NCBI RefSeq assembly: GCF_000495475.1 | Contig: NZ_ASGZ01000060.1 | Span: forward strand, 62,001-126,000 | Length of the DNA: 64,000 bases | Direction: 5' to 3' | Source of the DNA: Candidatus Halobonum tyrrellensis G22 | Lineage (GTDB): Archaea; Halobacteriota; Halobacteria; Halobacteriales; Haloferacaceae | Shown here: in pieces, positions 43,468 to 52,268 of the stretch | Numbering within the stretch: position 1 is the stretch's first letter | Layout: every line of letters begins with the position of its first letter | The notes under the pieces: generated by a model | What the model was told of the DNA's origin: nothing | Databases searched by the model: none | The model's input: the letters and a program-made list of their open reading frames with translations, nothing else | Position numbers and translations under genes: made by a program

Positions 43468-44388
43468 ATGAGCGTGCTCGAGGCGGTGACCGACTCGTCC
43501 GCCGTCCGCGCGCGACTCGACGACGACCGCACCATCGCGTGGCTGTTCGTCGCGCCCGCGCTCGTCCTCCTGGGGCTGGTCGCCATCTACCCGTTCGCGA
43601 TGATGATCTACAACAGCCTGTTCGACTTCACGCAGGCCGGGCGGATGGACGAGTTCGTCGGCCTCGCCAACTACGTCCGGGTGCTCACCGACGGCCGGTT
43701 CACCAGCGGCGCGGTGTTCACCGTCGGGTTCGTCCTGGTCGTGGTGACCGCGGAGTTCCTGCTCGGGCTGGGGATGTCGCTGCTGATCTACAGCGAGTTC
43801 GTGAAGCGCCGCCAGATCTGGGTGGTGCTCAGCCTCCCGCCGATGATGCTCAGCCCGGTCGTCACCGGGCTGACGTGGCGGATGCTCCTCACCCCCGAGT
43901 ACGGGATGGTCAACCACCTGCTGGGGATCGAGGTGGCGTGGCTCGCCTCCCGGCCGTGGTCGGCGGTCGCCGTCGTCGTCGCCGACGTGTGGATGTGGAC
44001 GCCGCTGTTCGTGTTGGTGTTCACCGCGACGATCCAGTCGATCCCGGCCGTCTACTACGAGGCCGCCCGCGTCGACGGGATGAGCCGGTGGCAGCAGTTC
44101 AAGTGGGTCACGCTACCGCAGATGCGGACCGCGATCGCGATCGTGCTCCTCCTGCGGGTGGTGCGCGCGTTCAAGGTGTTCCCCAAGATCCAGGTGCTCA
44201 CGCTCGGCGGGCCGGGGTCGTACACCGAGTCGATCGCGATGGTGACGTACAACTACGGCTTCCGTTTCTTCGACTTGGGGCGGGCGAACGCCGCGGGCGT
44301 CCTCTACTGGCTGTTGATGTTCGTCGCGGCCTACCTGATCTTCAGGTCCGTCGCCGAGGACCTGATCTCCCCCGGGGGTGAGGGCTGA
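43468..44388 (+). CDS. ABC sugar transporter permease (MalF/UgpA type)
   Basis: A 306-residue permease with six hydrophobic segments. The EAA loop that contacts the ATPase reads YYEAARVDGMSRWQQFKWVT near residue 200. Pairs with the next permease. It is 82 bases after the binding-protein gene, and its stop overlaps the next start by one base (TGATG). Confidence 0.93.
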   Translation: MSVLEAVTDSSAVRARLDDDRTIAWLFVAPALVLLGLVAIYPFAMMIYNSLFDFTQAGRMDEFVGLANYVRVLTDGRFTSGAVFTVGFVLVVVTAEFLLGLGMSLLIYSEFVKRRQIWVVLSLPPMMLSPVVTGLTWRMLLTPEYGMVNHLLGIEVAWLASRPWSAVAVVVADVWMWTPLFVLVFTATIQSIPAVYYEAARVDGMSRWQQFKWVTLPQMRTAIAIVLLLRVVRAFKVFPKIQVLTLGGPGSYTESIAMVTYNYGFRFFDLGRANAAGVLYWLLMFVAAYLIFRSVAEDLISPGGEG

Positions 44389-45224
44389 TGGCGGTCGACC
44401 TGGAGGGCGCGTCGAACTACTCGCGGCTGTTGACCCGCGGTGCGGTCGGGGTCGTACTCGCGCTCTGGCTGGCGTGGATCTGGGGTCCGCTCGTGTGGGA
44501 CTTCTTCACCGGCCTGTCGGCGAACCCCCAGACGACGCCGCCGACGCTGCTCCCCGACGAGTTCACCTTCGAGCACTACCGGAACGTGGTCGTCGAGGAG
44601 GGGATGCCGGTGTACATCCGCAACAGCGTGGTCGTCACCGCAGTCGCCACCGGCGTCTCGGTGGTGGTGGGCGCGCTCGCGGCGTACGCGCTGACCCGCT
44701 ACGACCCCGGCGACGGCCAGGTCAGCTTCTTCATCCTCAGCATGCGGTTCCTCCCGCCGATCGCGGTGGCGATCCCGATCTACATGATGTTCGTCGGGGT
44801 CGGGTGGATCAACACCTGGCGCGTGCTGATCATCGCGTACCTCCCGATCGGCATCCCCATCTCGACGTGGATCATGCTGATCTTCTTCCAGCGGATCCCG
44901 ATGGAGTTGGAGGAGGCCAGCCGGGTCGACGGCTGGTCGCGGATACAGACGTGGCGCCGGGTGGTGCTCCCGCTCGCGGCACCGGGTATCTCCAGCGCCG
45001 CCATCCTGACGGCGATCCTGATGTGGAACGAGTACGTCCTGGCGCTGGTGCTCACCACCACGCAGAGCGCACAGACGATCCCCATCTACCTCGCGGGGTT
45101 CGTGACGACGCGCGGCATCCTCTGGGGCCGGATGGGTGCGGCGACGATCATCGCCATCACGCCGATCGTGATCCTGGCGTTCCTCGCTCAGGAGCGATTG
45201 GTCGCCGGCTTCACACTGGAGTGA
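44388..45224 (+). CDS. ABC sugar transporter permease (MalG/UgpE type)
   Basis: A 278-residue permease with six hydrophobic segments. The EAA loop is ELEEASRVDGWSRIQTWRRV near residue 180, and the C-terminus ends soon after LAFLAQERLVAGFTLE, typical of MalG-like subunits. It overlaps the upstream permease by one base and lies seven bases from the ATPase gene. Confidence 0.93.
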   Translation: MAVDLEGASNYSRLLTRGAVGVVLALWLAWIWGPLVWDFFTGLSANPQTTPPTLLPDEFTFEHYRNVVVEEGMPVYIRNSVVVTAVATGVSVVVGALAAYALTRYDPGDGQVSFFILSMRFLPPIAVAIPIYMMFVGVGWINTWRVLIIAYLPIGIPISTWIMLIFFQRIPMELEEASRVDGWSRIQTWRRVVLPLAAPGISSAAILTAILMWNEYVLALVLTTTQSAQTIPIYLAGFVTTRGILWGRMGAATIIAITPIVILAFLAQERLVAGFTLE

Positions 45225-45231
45225 GCTACCC

Positions 45232-46350
45232 ATGGTAGAAACCGAACTCGACGACCTGCGCAAGGAGTACGGCGACGTCGTCGCGGCCGACGACGTGACA
45301 CTGACGCTGCACGACGGGGAGTTCCTCGTCCTGCTCGGTCCCAGCGGCTGCGGCAAGAGCACCACCCTGCGGATGCTCGCGGGGCTCGAACCGCCGACGA
45401 GCGGTGCGGTCCTCGTCGACGGCGAGGACGTCACCGACCAGGGACCCAACCGGCGCGACTTCGCGATGGTGTTCCAGCAGGTGGCGCTGTACCCCCACAT
45501 GAGCGTCCGCGACAACATCTCCTCGCCGCTGCGCGCCGCCGGCGTCGACCCGGGCGAACGCGACGACCGGGTCGAGCGCACCGCCGCGATGCTCGACATC
45601 GCCGACCTGCTCGACCGCACGCCGGGGGAACTGTCGGGCGGCCAGCAACAGCGGGTCGCCATCGGGCGCGCGCTGGTGCGGGAACCCCGAGCGTTCCTGC
45701 TCGACGAGCCGTTCTCGAAACTCGACCAGAAGCTCCGGATCCAGCTCCAGAAGGAGCTCAAACGCCTCCAAGACCAGACCGGCGTGACCACGGTGTTCGT
45801 CACCCACGACCAGGAGGAGGCGATGGTGCTCGCCGACCGTATCGCGGTGATGGACGACGGCAAACTCCAGCAGGTCGACACGCCCGAGACGCTCTACCGC
45901 TTCCCCACCAACGAGTTCGTCGCGGACTTCATCGGCAACCCGACGATGAACTTCTTCGACGTCTCGGTCACGGGCCGGGAGGTGGTCGTCGACGGCGCGC
46001 GCTACGAGTTCCCCGCGGGCACCGCCGACGCGGACGCCGACCTCTCGACCGTCCGGCGCCTCGCCGCGCGCCCCGAGGACATCGTCCCCGTGTCGGCCGA
46101 CGACGACGGCGACGGCCGACTGCACGCGACGGTCGAACTCGTGGAGATGCGCGGGTCGACCACCTACCTCGTGGTCGACCACGCGGGCGAGGAACTCACG
46201 ATCCTCCAGCCGCCGGGCGAGCGGTTCGTCGAGGGGGACGAGGTGGCGCTCACCCTCCGGCTCGACCGCGTCTCGCTGTTCGACGAACGGGGCGAACTCG
46301 TCAGACACGTCGACGCCGACCCCGTCGCGGCCAACGCCGAACGGCGGTAG
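45232..46350 (+). CDS. ABC sugar transporter ATP-binding protein (MalK/MsmX type)
   Basis: A 372-residue ATPase that powers the importer. Walker A is LGPSGCGKSTTLRM near residue 36, the signature is ELSGGQQQRVAIGRALVREP, Walker B ends in FLLDEPFSKLD and the switch His is in TVFVTHDQEEAMVLADR. A C-terminal regulatory TOBE-type region starts near residue 240 (NPTMNFFDV), which in MalK homologues receives control signals. It is the last gene of the operon. Confidence 0.94.
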   Translation: MVETELDDLRKEYGDVVAADDVTLTLHDGEFLVLLGPSGCGKSTTLRMLAGLEPPTSGAVLVDGEDVTDQGPNRRDFAMVFQQVALYPHMSVRDNISSPLRAAGVDPGERDDRVERTAAMLDIADLLDRTPGELSGGQQQRVAIGRALVREPRAFLLDEPFSKLDQKLRIQLQKELKRLQDQTGVTTVFVTHDQEEAMVLADRIAVMDDGKLQQVDTPETLYRFPTNEFVADFIGNPTMNFFDVSVTGREVVVDGARYEFPAGTADADADLSTVRRLAARPEDIVPVSADDDGDGRLHATVELVEMRGSTTYLVVDHAGEELTILQPPGERFVEGDEVALTLRLDRVSLFDERGELVRHVDADPVAANAERR

Positions 46351-46713
46351 CTCGGACCGCCGCCTCGATTCGACCGGACACGGGCCGCCCAGCCCCGCTC
46401 CGGATCCGCCCGCGGCGTCGCGGCACGCCCTGATGACGGCGGCGGGGACGCCCGCGGTTCTCGACGCGACGTGATGGTCCCGCGCTCACGACCCGAAGGC
46501 TCCGGCTGGAGCCCCGACGCCGCTCCGGTGTGGCCATCCCATCCGTCGAAATCACGGTTCGATACAGCGCTTTGCGGTTTATCGACTGGGTGGATCCGTG
46601 CGGCGAGAGCGGCGCGGACCGGGGCGAAGCGCCGGTGGACGCCGGGAGACGGTCCACGGGTCGCCGCGGGGAACGCGAAACCGGGAAATGTCCACGCCGC
46701 GTACCCGCCGGCG
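46351..46713. other. Intergenic region between the ABC operon and the DUF5812 gene
   Basis: A 363-base spacer with both genes on the plus strand. GGTTTATCG near 46574-46582 in a locally AT-richer stretch is a possible TATA box, giving a leader of about 105 bases. The frame of the DUF5812 gene stays open leftwards to about 46471, but that stretch does not look like the family. I see no other gene. Confidence 0.5.
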
Positions 46714-47262
46714 ATGACCGACGACGACGAACCCGACATGGACGCGCTCGAAGCCGCGCTGAGCGGCGCGTCGCTCGACGTGGAAGCCGACGACGGGGGG
46801 GAGCGATCGGAGGGGGTGTTCCTGGTGACGCACGCCGACGAGGGGTCGGCGGTGGTCCGGAACGTCGACTCCGGGCAGGTCCACACGCTGTCGACCAACC
46901 CCGGCGTCGAGGAGGGCGACGCCGTCGAGGGTGTCGTCGCGCCCGACCCGCCGATGAACGTCTCCTGGCAACTCGTCGAGATCGACGACCGCCGGTCGGT
47001 CCCGATCGAGCGGAGTTCCGAGTCGCCCACCCGGCAGTCGCTCGATATCGCCGCCGACCAGCCGACGGGCGAACTCGCCCGGCGCGAACGCGCCGGCGAG
47101 GGGGAGATCCACGTGTTGACCGTCCCCGAGGCGGACACCGAACGGGCGGTCGAGGACGTCGTCTCCGACGACGTGACCCGGGCGCGCGCACTCCGGATGG
47201 GCGTCGACCGGGTCGAGGTTCGGTCGGCGCCCGGCGTGGTCGTCGTCCGCTACATGCCCTAA
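46714..47262 (+). CDS. DUF5812 family protein
   Basis: A 182-residue haloarchaeal protein of unknown function. The family core runs from EGVFLVTHADEGSAVVRNVD through GQVHTLSTNPGVEEGDAVEG (an OB-like stretch) to EIHVLTVPEADTERAVEDVV and ends VRSAPGVVVVRYMP. Relative to most members it has a ~30-residue acidic N-terminal extension with a second possible start at Met10. It is soluble, with no metal or catalytic motif visible. Confidence 0.85.
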   Translation: MTDDDEPDMDALEAALSGASLDVEADDGGERSEGVFLVTHADEGSAVVRNVDSGQVHTLSTNPGVEEGDAVEGVVAPDPPMNVSWQLVEIDDRRSVPIERSSESPTRQSLDIAADQPTGELARRERAGEGEIHVLTVPEADTERAVEDVVSDDVTRARALRMGVDRVEVRSAPGVVVVRYMP

Positions 47263-47463
47263 CTCGCGGCTCGTCGGTTCTACTCCGGGAGCCTCCCCGC
47301 CCAGCCGCGCCGCCGAAACGGGTCGCGCCGCGTGCGGGATAAACCGGATACGGCGATACTAACTCCGGCTCGCGGACCCGGTGTCCGGTGGGATCCGCTC
47401 GGCCGACCGACGGACCGGCCCCGACGAGGGTCGCCGCCGCGACCGAGTGGGGTCCGACGCCGG

Positions 47464-49260
47464 TCAGTCGTCCGGGTTCTCGCGGACGTCGGTCACGACC
47501 TCCGTCCGCGAGCGGTCGATGTCGATGTCGCGTTCGGTCAGGTCCTGCATGCGGTCGGCGAACTCCTCGGACTGGAGCAGTTCGTACTCCTCGTCGAGTC
47601 CGAGATACAGCGTGTAACACATCACGACGAGTACGACCGCGAACGGGAACCCGGTCGCGATGGCCGCGGTCTGGAGCGCGTTCAGGCTGGCGCTCCCGCC
47701 GCTGTACAGCAGCACCGCCGCGACGCCGCCCTCGGTGACCGCCCAGAACACCCGCTGCCTGCGTGGGACGCGCTCCTTGCCGCCCGACGTGAGGTGGTCG
47801 ACCACGAGCGACCCCGAGTCCGAGGAGGTGACGAAGAACGTCACCACGAGCGTGACCGCGAGCAGCCCCGACACCGCACCGAACGGGAACTGCTCGAGCA
47901 GCGCGAACATCGCCACCGTCTGGCCCACCTCCTGGTAGGTGGCGAGCACCGCGCCGTCGCCCATCAGCGAGTTCGACAGCGCGCTCCCGCCGAAGACGGC
48001 GAGCCACAGCGTCGAGAACAGCGACGGCAACACGAGCACCCCGACGACGAACTCGCGGACGGTCCGCCCGCGGGAGATGCGCGCGACGAACATGCCGACG
48101 AACGGCGACCACGCGATCCACCACGCCCAGTAGAACACCGTCCACGCCGACACCGTGGCGCGGCCGTCGCCGAGCGCGCCCGTGAAAAAGGACAGCGTGA
48201 GAAACTCGCCGAGGTACACGCCGAGTCCCTGAACCCACGTCCGGAGGACGAACACGGTCGGGCCGACCAGCAGGAGGAAGCCCAGAAGCGCCGTCATCAG
48301 GTAGAGGTTGAGCCGGCTCAGCCGCTCGATCCCGCCGTCGAGACCCGCGGCGACCGACAGGGTCGCGACCCCCGTGATGATCGCGATCAGCGCGATCCGC
48401 GGCAGCATCCCCGTCGGGACGGCGACGAGACCGAGCACGTCGCCGAGAACGTACGAGAGGCCGGTGTTGATCTGCGCGACGCCGAGACCCAGCGAGGTGG
48501 CGAGGCCGAACAGCGTCGCGAACACGGAGACGAGGTCGATCAGGTGGCCCGGCCAGCCGTAGATGCGCTCGCCGAGTAGCGGCCAGAACACTGACCGGAA
48601 CGTCAACGGCAGTCCGCGGTTGAACGAGAAGAAGGCGAGGCTCAGCCCGACGAGACCGTAGATGGCCCACGGGTGAAAGCCCCAGTGGAAGAACGTCTGG
48701 GTCATGGCCGCGACGCCCGCCTCGCCCGTGCCGGCCTCGGCGCCGAAGAAGCCGGGAACGTCCGAGAAGTAGTACAGCGGCTCGGAGACGCTGTAGAACA
48801 TGAGTCCGATCCCCATGCCGGCGCTGAACAGCATCGCCATCCACGAGCGGTCGCCGAACTCCTTCTCCGCCTCGACGCCGCCGAGTCTCACCTCGCCGTA
48901 CTTGCTGACCGCGAAGAACGCGAGCGCGAGGATGAACACGTTCACCGCGAGCAGGTAGAACCAGCCGAAGTTCGTCTCGAAGAACGCCCGGACGGCGCCG
49001 TACGCGTCGGCGGCCGTCGTCGGACCCCACCCGGTCGTCACCCCGACGAGTGAGCCGAGGTCGGCGGCGAGCGACGCGACGTGTCCGAAGAACACCGTCA
49101 GGACGACGAACAGACCGACCAGCGCCAGCGCGGCCGGGAAGACGACCGGGTGGACGTCGAACCCAAACCGCCGGACGTTCGTGTCGCCCGGTTCGCGGTC
49201 GATGTCGGGGTGGAAGAGGTCCGACTGGACGTCGCCGGCCGGGTCGTCACGCTCCGACAT
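47464..49260 (-). CDS. BCCT-family osmolyte (betaine/choline/carnitine) transporter
   Basis: A 598-residue membrane transporter with 12 hydrophobic segments. The family signature GMGIGLMFYSVSEPLYYF lies near residue 148, and FFHWGFHPWAIYGLVGLSLA plus the aromatic stretch FYWAWWIAWSPFVGMF form the substrate site. The length is typical. It imports a compatible solute, probably glycine betaine, useful to a halophile; the exact substrate and coupling ion are not certain. A long acidic cytoplasmic tail follows residue 545. A TATA-like GAGTATGAAC lies near 49302-49311 on the minus strand. Confidence 0.93.
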   Translation of the reverse strand: MSERDDPAGDVQSDLFHPDIDREPGDTNVRRFGFDVHPVVFPAALALVGLFVVLTVFFGHVASLAADLGSLVGVTTGWGPTTAADAYGAVRAFFETNFGWFYLLAVNVFILALAFFAVSKYGEVRLGGVEAEKEFGDRSWMAMLFSAGMGIGLMFYSVSEPLYYFSDVPGFFGAEAGTGEAGVAAMTQTFFHWGFHPWAIYGLVGLSLAFFSFNRGLPLTFRSVFWPLLGERIYGWPGHLIDLVSVFATLFGLATSLGLGVAQINTGLSYVLGDVLGLVAVPTGMLPRIALIAIITGVATLSVAAGLDGGIERLSRLNLYLMTALLGFLLLVGPTVFVLRTWVQGLGVYLGEFLTLSFFTGALGDGRATVSAWTVFYWAWWIAWSPFVGMFVARISRGRTVREFVVGVLVLPSLFSTLWLAVFGGSALSNSLMGDGAVLATYQEVGQTVAMFALLEQFPFGAVSGLLAVTLVVTFFVTSSDSGSLVVDHLTSGGKERVPRRQRVFWAVTEGGVAAVLLYSGGSASLNALQTAAIATGFPFAVVLVVMCYTLYLGLDEEYELLQSEEFADRMQDLTERDIDIDRSRTEVVTDVRENPDD

Positions 49261-49604
49261 GCACCGTCCCCGGGGTCGGCCGTCCGGTCCCGCCGTACGC
49301 GTTCATACTCGCTCCGGTCGCCGGGACGGCGCTCGGTCGGTCATCCGTCGGAACGCCGTGGCTCGACGCGGGTGAATCCGGCGGAATCGACCGCCCACGC
49401 CGCGGCGAGCGCTCCCGAACTGCCGTCTCGCGACCGGCGTCCGACGCGGTCGGCAGCGACCCGAGGGAACGTCCGACCGCCGGCGCGTCCCGACGGTCGA
49501 CGGGAGCCGACAGCGGCGCGGAACCCGGACGGGGCGGCTCCGGAGGGGACAGTTTCGGGTCGAGGAGTGGAAAGTACTTACCTCCGGCCCCGCCAGTCGG
49601 CGGC
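49261..49604. other. Intergenic region between the BCCT gene and the lipoprotein gene
   Basis: A 344-base divergent spacer. Besides the minus-strand TATA-like element near 49302-49311, AAAGTACTTA at about 49570-49580 is a palindromic AT-rich island 25 bases before the lipoprotein GTG and could be its promoter. I see no gene in the remainder. Confidence 0.5.
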
Positions 49605-50609
49605 GTGACCCGCCCTCCGACCCGCCGCGCGGTGCTCCGCGCCGGCGCCGGCGCGTGTTCGCTCGCGCCGTCGACCGCCGGCTGTCTCGGCCTCTCCGCT
49701 TCCGACGACTCCCCTCGCTACCGACTGTCGACCCGGCGGATCGGCCCGTCGCTCGCCCCCCGGTTCGACTGGGACGCCGACGACGCCGACCCGTTCGCCC
49801 GCGACCTCGCCGACCGAATCGTCGACCGCGGGGAGGTCGCCACCGCCGGCTTCAGCCTCGACGGCGTCGGTACGCACAACCCCCGCTACGTCGAACGCGA
49901 CGGCGCCTACTACGAGGTGGCCGTCGCGGAGGCCGGCACGGTGACGCGGACGCGGTGGCTGCTCTGGTTCGACCGGGTCGACGCCGACCCGCCGGCCGGC
50001 GCCGAGGTGTACGTGTCGAGTCTCGGGCTGGGCGACCCGACCAGGCTCGACGCCGCGTACGGTCTCTCGGAGGCGGACGTGCGCGCCGTCGAGGACGCCG
50101 AGGGTCGCATCGCCACCGAGTCCGGGTTCCTCGACGTGGCGGACCGCCCGCCCGAGCGCCGGGGACACCTGTTCGTGCGCCGGTCGGCCGACGGGACCGA
50201 CCTCGTACCCGACCCGCCGTTCGACTACGCCACCTTCGAGTCGGGCGACGGGACGGTGTACGCCCGAGCGGTCGTAGAGGAGGTGTCGGTCGACCTGACA
50301 CGGTACGTCCACACCGCGACCCCGGTGGCGGAGTCGGCAGACGCCTACGAGCGCCACCTCCGCGAGACGTACCTCCGGACGGCGTTCGACGACGTCTCCG
50401 ACGCACAGCGGTCGGTCCTCGACGCGGCGACGGGCGGCGGCGAGTACGAGGAGACCGCGCCGCTATCCGACGGGTTCGCGGCCGTCCTCGAACGGTTGGG
50501 GGTGGACGACACCCGGACGCCGGAGCCACGGAGGGTCGAGTTCTCCGAGCACGTCTACTTCGCGTACGAGGGGACGTACTACGAGGGCCAGTTGGAGATA
50601 TTCGGGTAG
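49605..50609 (+). CDS. Tat-type lipoprotein, unknown function
   Basis: A 334-residue protein with a twin-arginine signal and lipobox (TRRAVLRAGAGACSLAPSTA then GC), so it is anchored outside the cell. The mature part contains two related-looking halves, each with a PRYVERDGAYYEVAV-like strand pattern; the second is EHVYFAYEGTYYEGQLEIFG at the C-terminus. I do not recognise a family. It starts at GTG 49605. It is convergent with a small hypothetical gene. Confidence 0.75.
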   Translation: MTRPPTRRAVLRAGAGACSLAPSTAGCLGLSASDDSPRYRLSTRRIGPSLAPRFDWDADDADPFARDLADRIVDRGEVATAGFSLDGVGTHNPRYVERDGAYYEVAVAEAGTVTRTRWLLWFDRVDADPPAGAEVYVSSLGLGDPTRLDAAYGLSEADVRAVEDAEGRIATESGFLDVADRPPERRGHLFVRRSADGTDLVPDPPFDYATFESGDGTVYARAVVEEVSVDLTRYVHTATPVAESADAYERHLRETYLRTAFDDVSDAQRSVLDAATGGGEYEETAPLSDGFAAVLERLGVDDTRTPEPRRVEFSEHVYFAYEGTYYEGQLEIFG

Positions 50610-50703
50610 CCGGGTGCAGGCGCCGCCGGTGTCGACTCGCTCGCGTCGACGACCGGCGGTCCGGCCGCGCTCGCGTTCGGCGGCCCCGCCCCGCCTCCCG
50701 CCG

Positions 50704-51051
50704 TCACTCGGGGGCGGCCTCGCTCTGGACCGCCCACCCGCTCTCGACGTCCTCGCGCCGTTCGACCAGTTCGAGTTCGGTGTCCTCGCCGACCCGGTCG
50801 CCGCCCTCCAGCGACTCCACCCGGACCGTGAACCGCGGCGAGTTGCCACAACAGCCCACGTCGACGAACTCGTCGCGTTCGTGCCCGACGCCCGCGCCCG
50901 CGAACGCGCGCCCGAGGTACGTCCGATACCGGTCGGCGAGCACCTGCTCGCGGCTCCACCCGCCGAGAGCGTCCGGGTACGACAGCGTCGCCCGGTCGGC
51001 GGTCCGCCCCTCGCCGGCCGCGTCGTCCGCCTCGTTCGTCTCGCTGCTCAT
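50704..51051 (-). CDS. Conserved small haloarchaeal protein with a CC motif
   Basis: A 115-residue soluble protein. LSYPDALGGWSREQVLADRY is followed by VDVGCCGNSPRFTVRVESLE, where two adjacent cysteines lie in a conserved-looking turn. The motif suggests metal binding or redox chemistry, but no family function is known to me. It starts at ATG 51049-51051 and lies 75 bases downstream of a small disrupted gene. Confidence 0.7.
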   Translation of the reverse strand: MSSETNEADDAAGEGRTADRATLSYPDALGGWSREQVLADRYRTYLGRAFAGAGVGHERDEFVDVGCCGNSPRFTVRVESLEGGDRVGEDTELELVERREDVESGWAVQSEAAPE

Positions 51052-51125
51052 GGCTCCCGCTTGACCCGCCAGCTACATGCGCGTGTCGCCCGCGCGCACT
51101 CGCCGCGCCCGACCGGCCGGGGGTC

Positions 51126-51355
51126 TCACTCGCCGCCGTCCGTCGCGTCGCCGCTCGTCCCGTCGTCGTCGCCGCCGCCGTCCGCGGCGTCACGCCCGTC
51201 CCGTCGTCGTCGCCGCCGCCGTCCGCGGCGTCACGCCCGTCCGTGCGCTCGCGCATCGGGTTCGCGTACGCGGAGCACCACTCGCTCGCCCGCCGGGAAC
51301 GGTTCGGCGGCGCGGCGGTCGTCCGCATCCGTGCATCCCCTCCGGATACGGACAT
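51126..51355 (-). pseudogene. Small acidic-tailed gene disrupted by a 41-bp tandem duplication
   Basis: From an ATG at 51353-51355 (or 51326-51328) the frame encodes NRSRRASEWCSAYANPMRER, then an acidic tail RDAADGGGDDDGT. A 41-bp duplication (51157-51197 and 51198-51238) then shifts the frame. Removing one copy gives a clean ending SGDATDGGE and a TGA at 51126-51128, that is 53 residues from the second ATG. With both copies the frame runs on into unrelated sequence for hundreds of bases. The acidic tail and very high GC3 support original coding. No family is recognised. Confidence 0.4.
51157..51238 (+). repeat. Perfect 41-bp tandem duplication
   Basis: The block starting GTCCCGTCGTCGTCG and ending GGCGTCACGCCC occurs twice in direct succession without a mismatch (51157-51197, 51198-51238). 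The length is not a multiple of three, so it shifts any reading frame across it. Perfect identity suggests a recent event, or an assembly artefact. Confidence 0.85.
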
Positions 51356-51362
51356 AAGAAGG

Positions 51363-51369
51363 CTTATTC
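51363..51369 (+). promoter_or_regulatory. TATA box for secF-secD
   Basis: CTTATTC lies about 26 bases before the secF ATG at 51393. The adjacent AT-rich run (from 51353) could also serve the minus-strand gene. Confidence 0.5.
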
Positions 51370-51392
51370 GGTGGGCGGGGGGACGGGCGTGC

Positions 51393-52268
51393 ATGGCTCG
51401 TTTCGAGGTACCGGAGGTCGATTACACCCGGTACACGAACCGGCAACTGGCGGCGGTGCCGCTCGCCGTGCTCGCGGTGGCGCTGGTCGTCATCGCCGGC
51501 TTCTACGTCGCCACCGGGTCGCCGGTCGACCCGGGGGTCGACTTCGCGGGGGGGACCGAACTGCGTGTCGCGGTCGACGCACCCGACCAGCAGGCGCGCG
51601 CACAGATGCAGTCGGCGTTCGACGCGGCGCCCGACAGCATCCAGTCCGTACAGGGGAGCGACGTGTACGTCGTCACGTTCGAACAGACCGCGGTGTCGGC
51701 GTCGGACCTGAGACAGCAGGCGACCGACGCCGGCTTCGAGGTGCGGTCGATCGACACCACGTCGGCCAGTTTCGGGGGGGACAACCAACAGCTCGCGCTG
51801 CTGGGCGTGGTGGCGGCGTTCCTCGGGATGGCGGTGTTGGTGTTCGCCATGTTCCGGTCGTTCGTCCCCTCCATCGCGGTGGTCATCTCCGCGTTCTCCG
51901 ACATCGTGATCCCGGTCGCGCTGATGAACCTCCTCGGGATCGAACTCTCACTCGGGACGGTCGCCGCCCTCCTGATGCTGATCGGCTACTCCGTCGACTC
52001 GGACATCCTGCTCAACAACAGCATCCTCCGGCGGTCGGGTGACTTCTACGAGTCGACCTACCGCGCGATGCGGACCGGCGTGACGATGACGCTCACCTCG
52101 CTGGCCGCGATGGCGGTGATGGCTATCGCCGCCACGCTGTTGGGCATCGACCTGCTCGCGAGCATCGGGATCATCCTGGTGTTCGGGCTGGCGACCGACC
52201 TGATGAACACGTACATGCTCAACTTGAGCCTGCTCCGCTGGTACGTGTTCGAGGGGGTGGCGCGATGA
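51393..52268 (+). CDS. secF: Protein-export membrane protein SecF
   Basis: Part of the SecDF complex, which helps complete protein translocation through the Sec pore. The 291-residue protein has an N-terminal segment, a lumenal-side domain with VDFAGGTELRVAVD, and five further membrane helices including LLMLIGYSVDSDILLNNSIL, the conserved SecF core. The archaeal gene order is secF then secD; the ATGA overlap with secD is 4 bases. The ATG at 51393 gives the usual N-terminus MARFEVPEVDYTRYTNRQLA. Confidence 0.95.
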   Translation: MARFEVPEVDYTRYTNRQLAAVPLAVLAVALVVIAGFYVATGSPVDPGVDFAGGTELRVAVDAPDQQARAQMQSAFDAAPDSIQSVQGSDVYVVTFEQTAVSASDLRQQATDAGFEVRSIDTTSASFGGDNQQLALLGVVAAFLGMAVLVFAMFRSFVPSIAVVISAFSDIVIPVALMNLLGIELSLGTVAALLMLIGYSVDSDILLNNSILRRSGDFYESTYRAMRTGVTMTLTSLAAMAVMAIAATLLGIDLLASIGIILVFGLATDLMNTYMLNLSLLRWYVFEGVAR

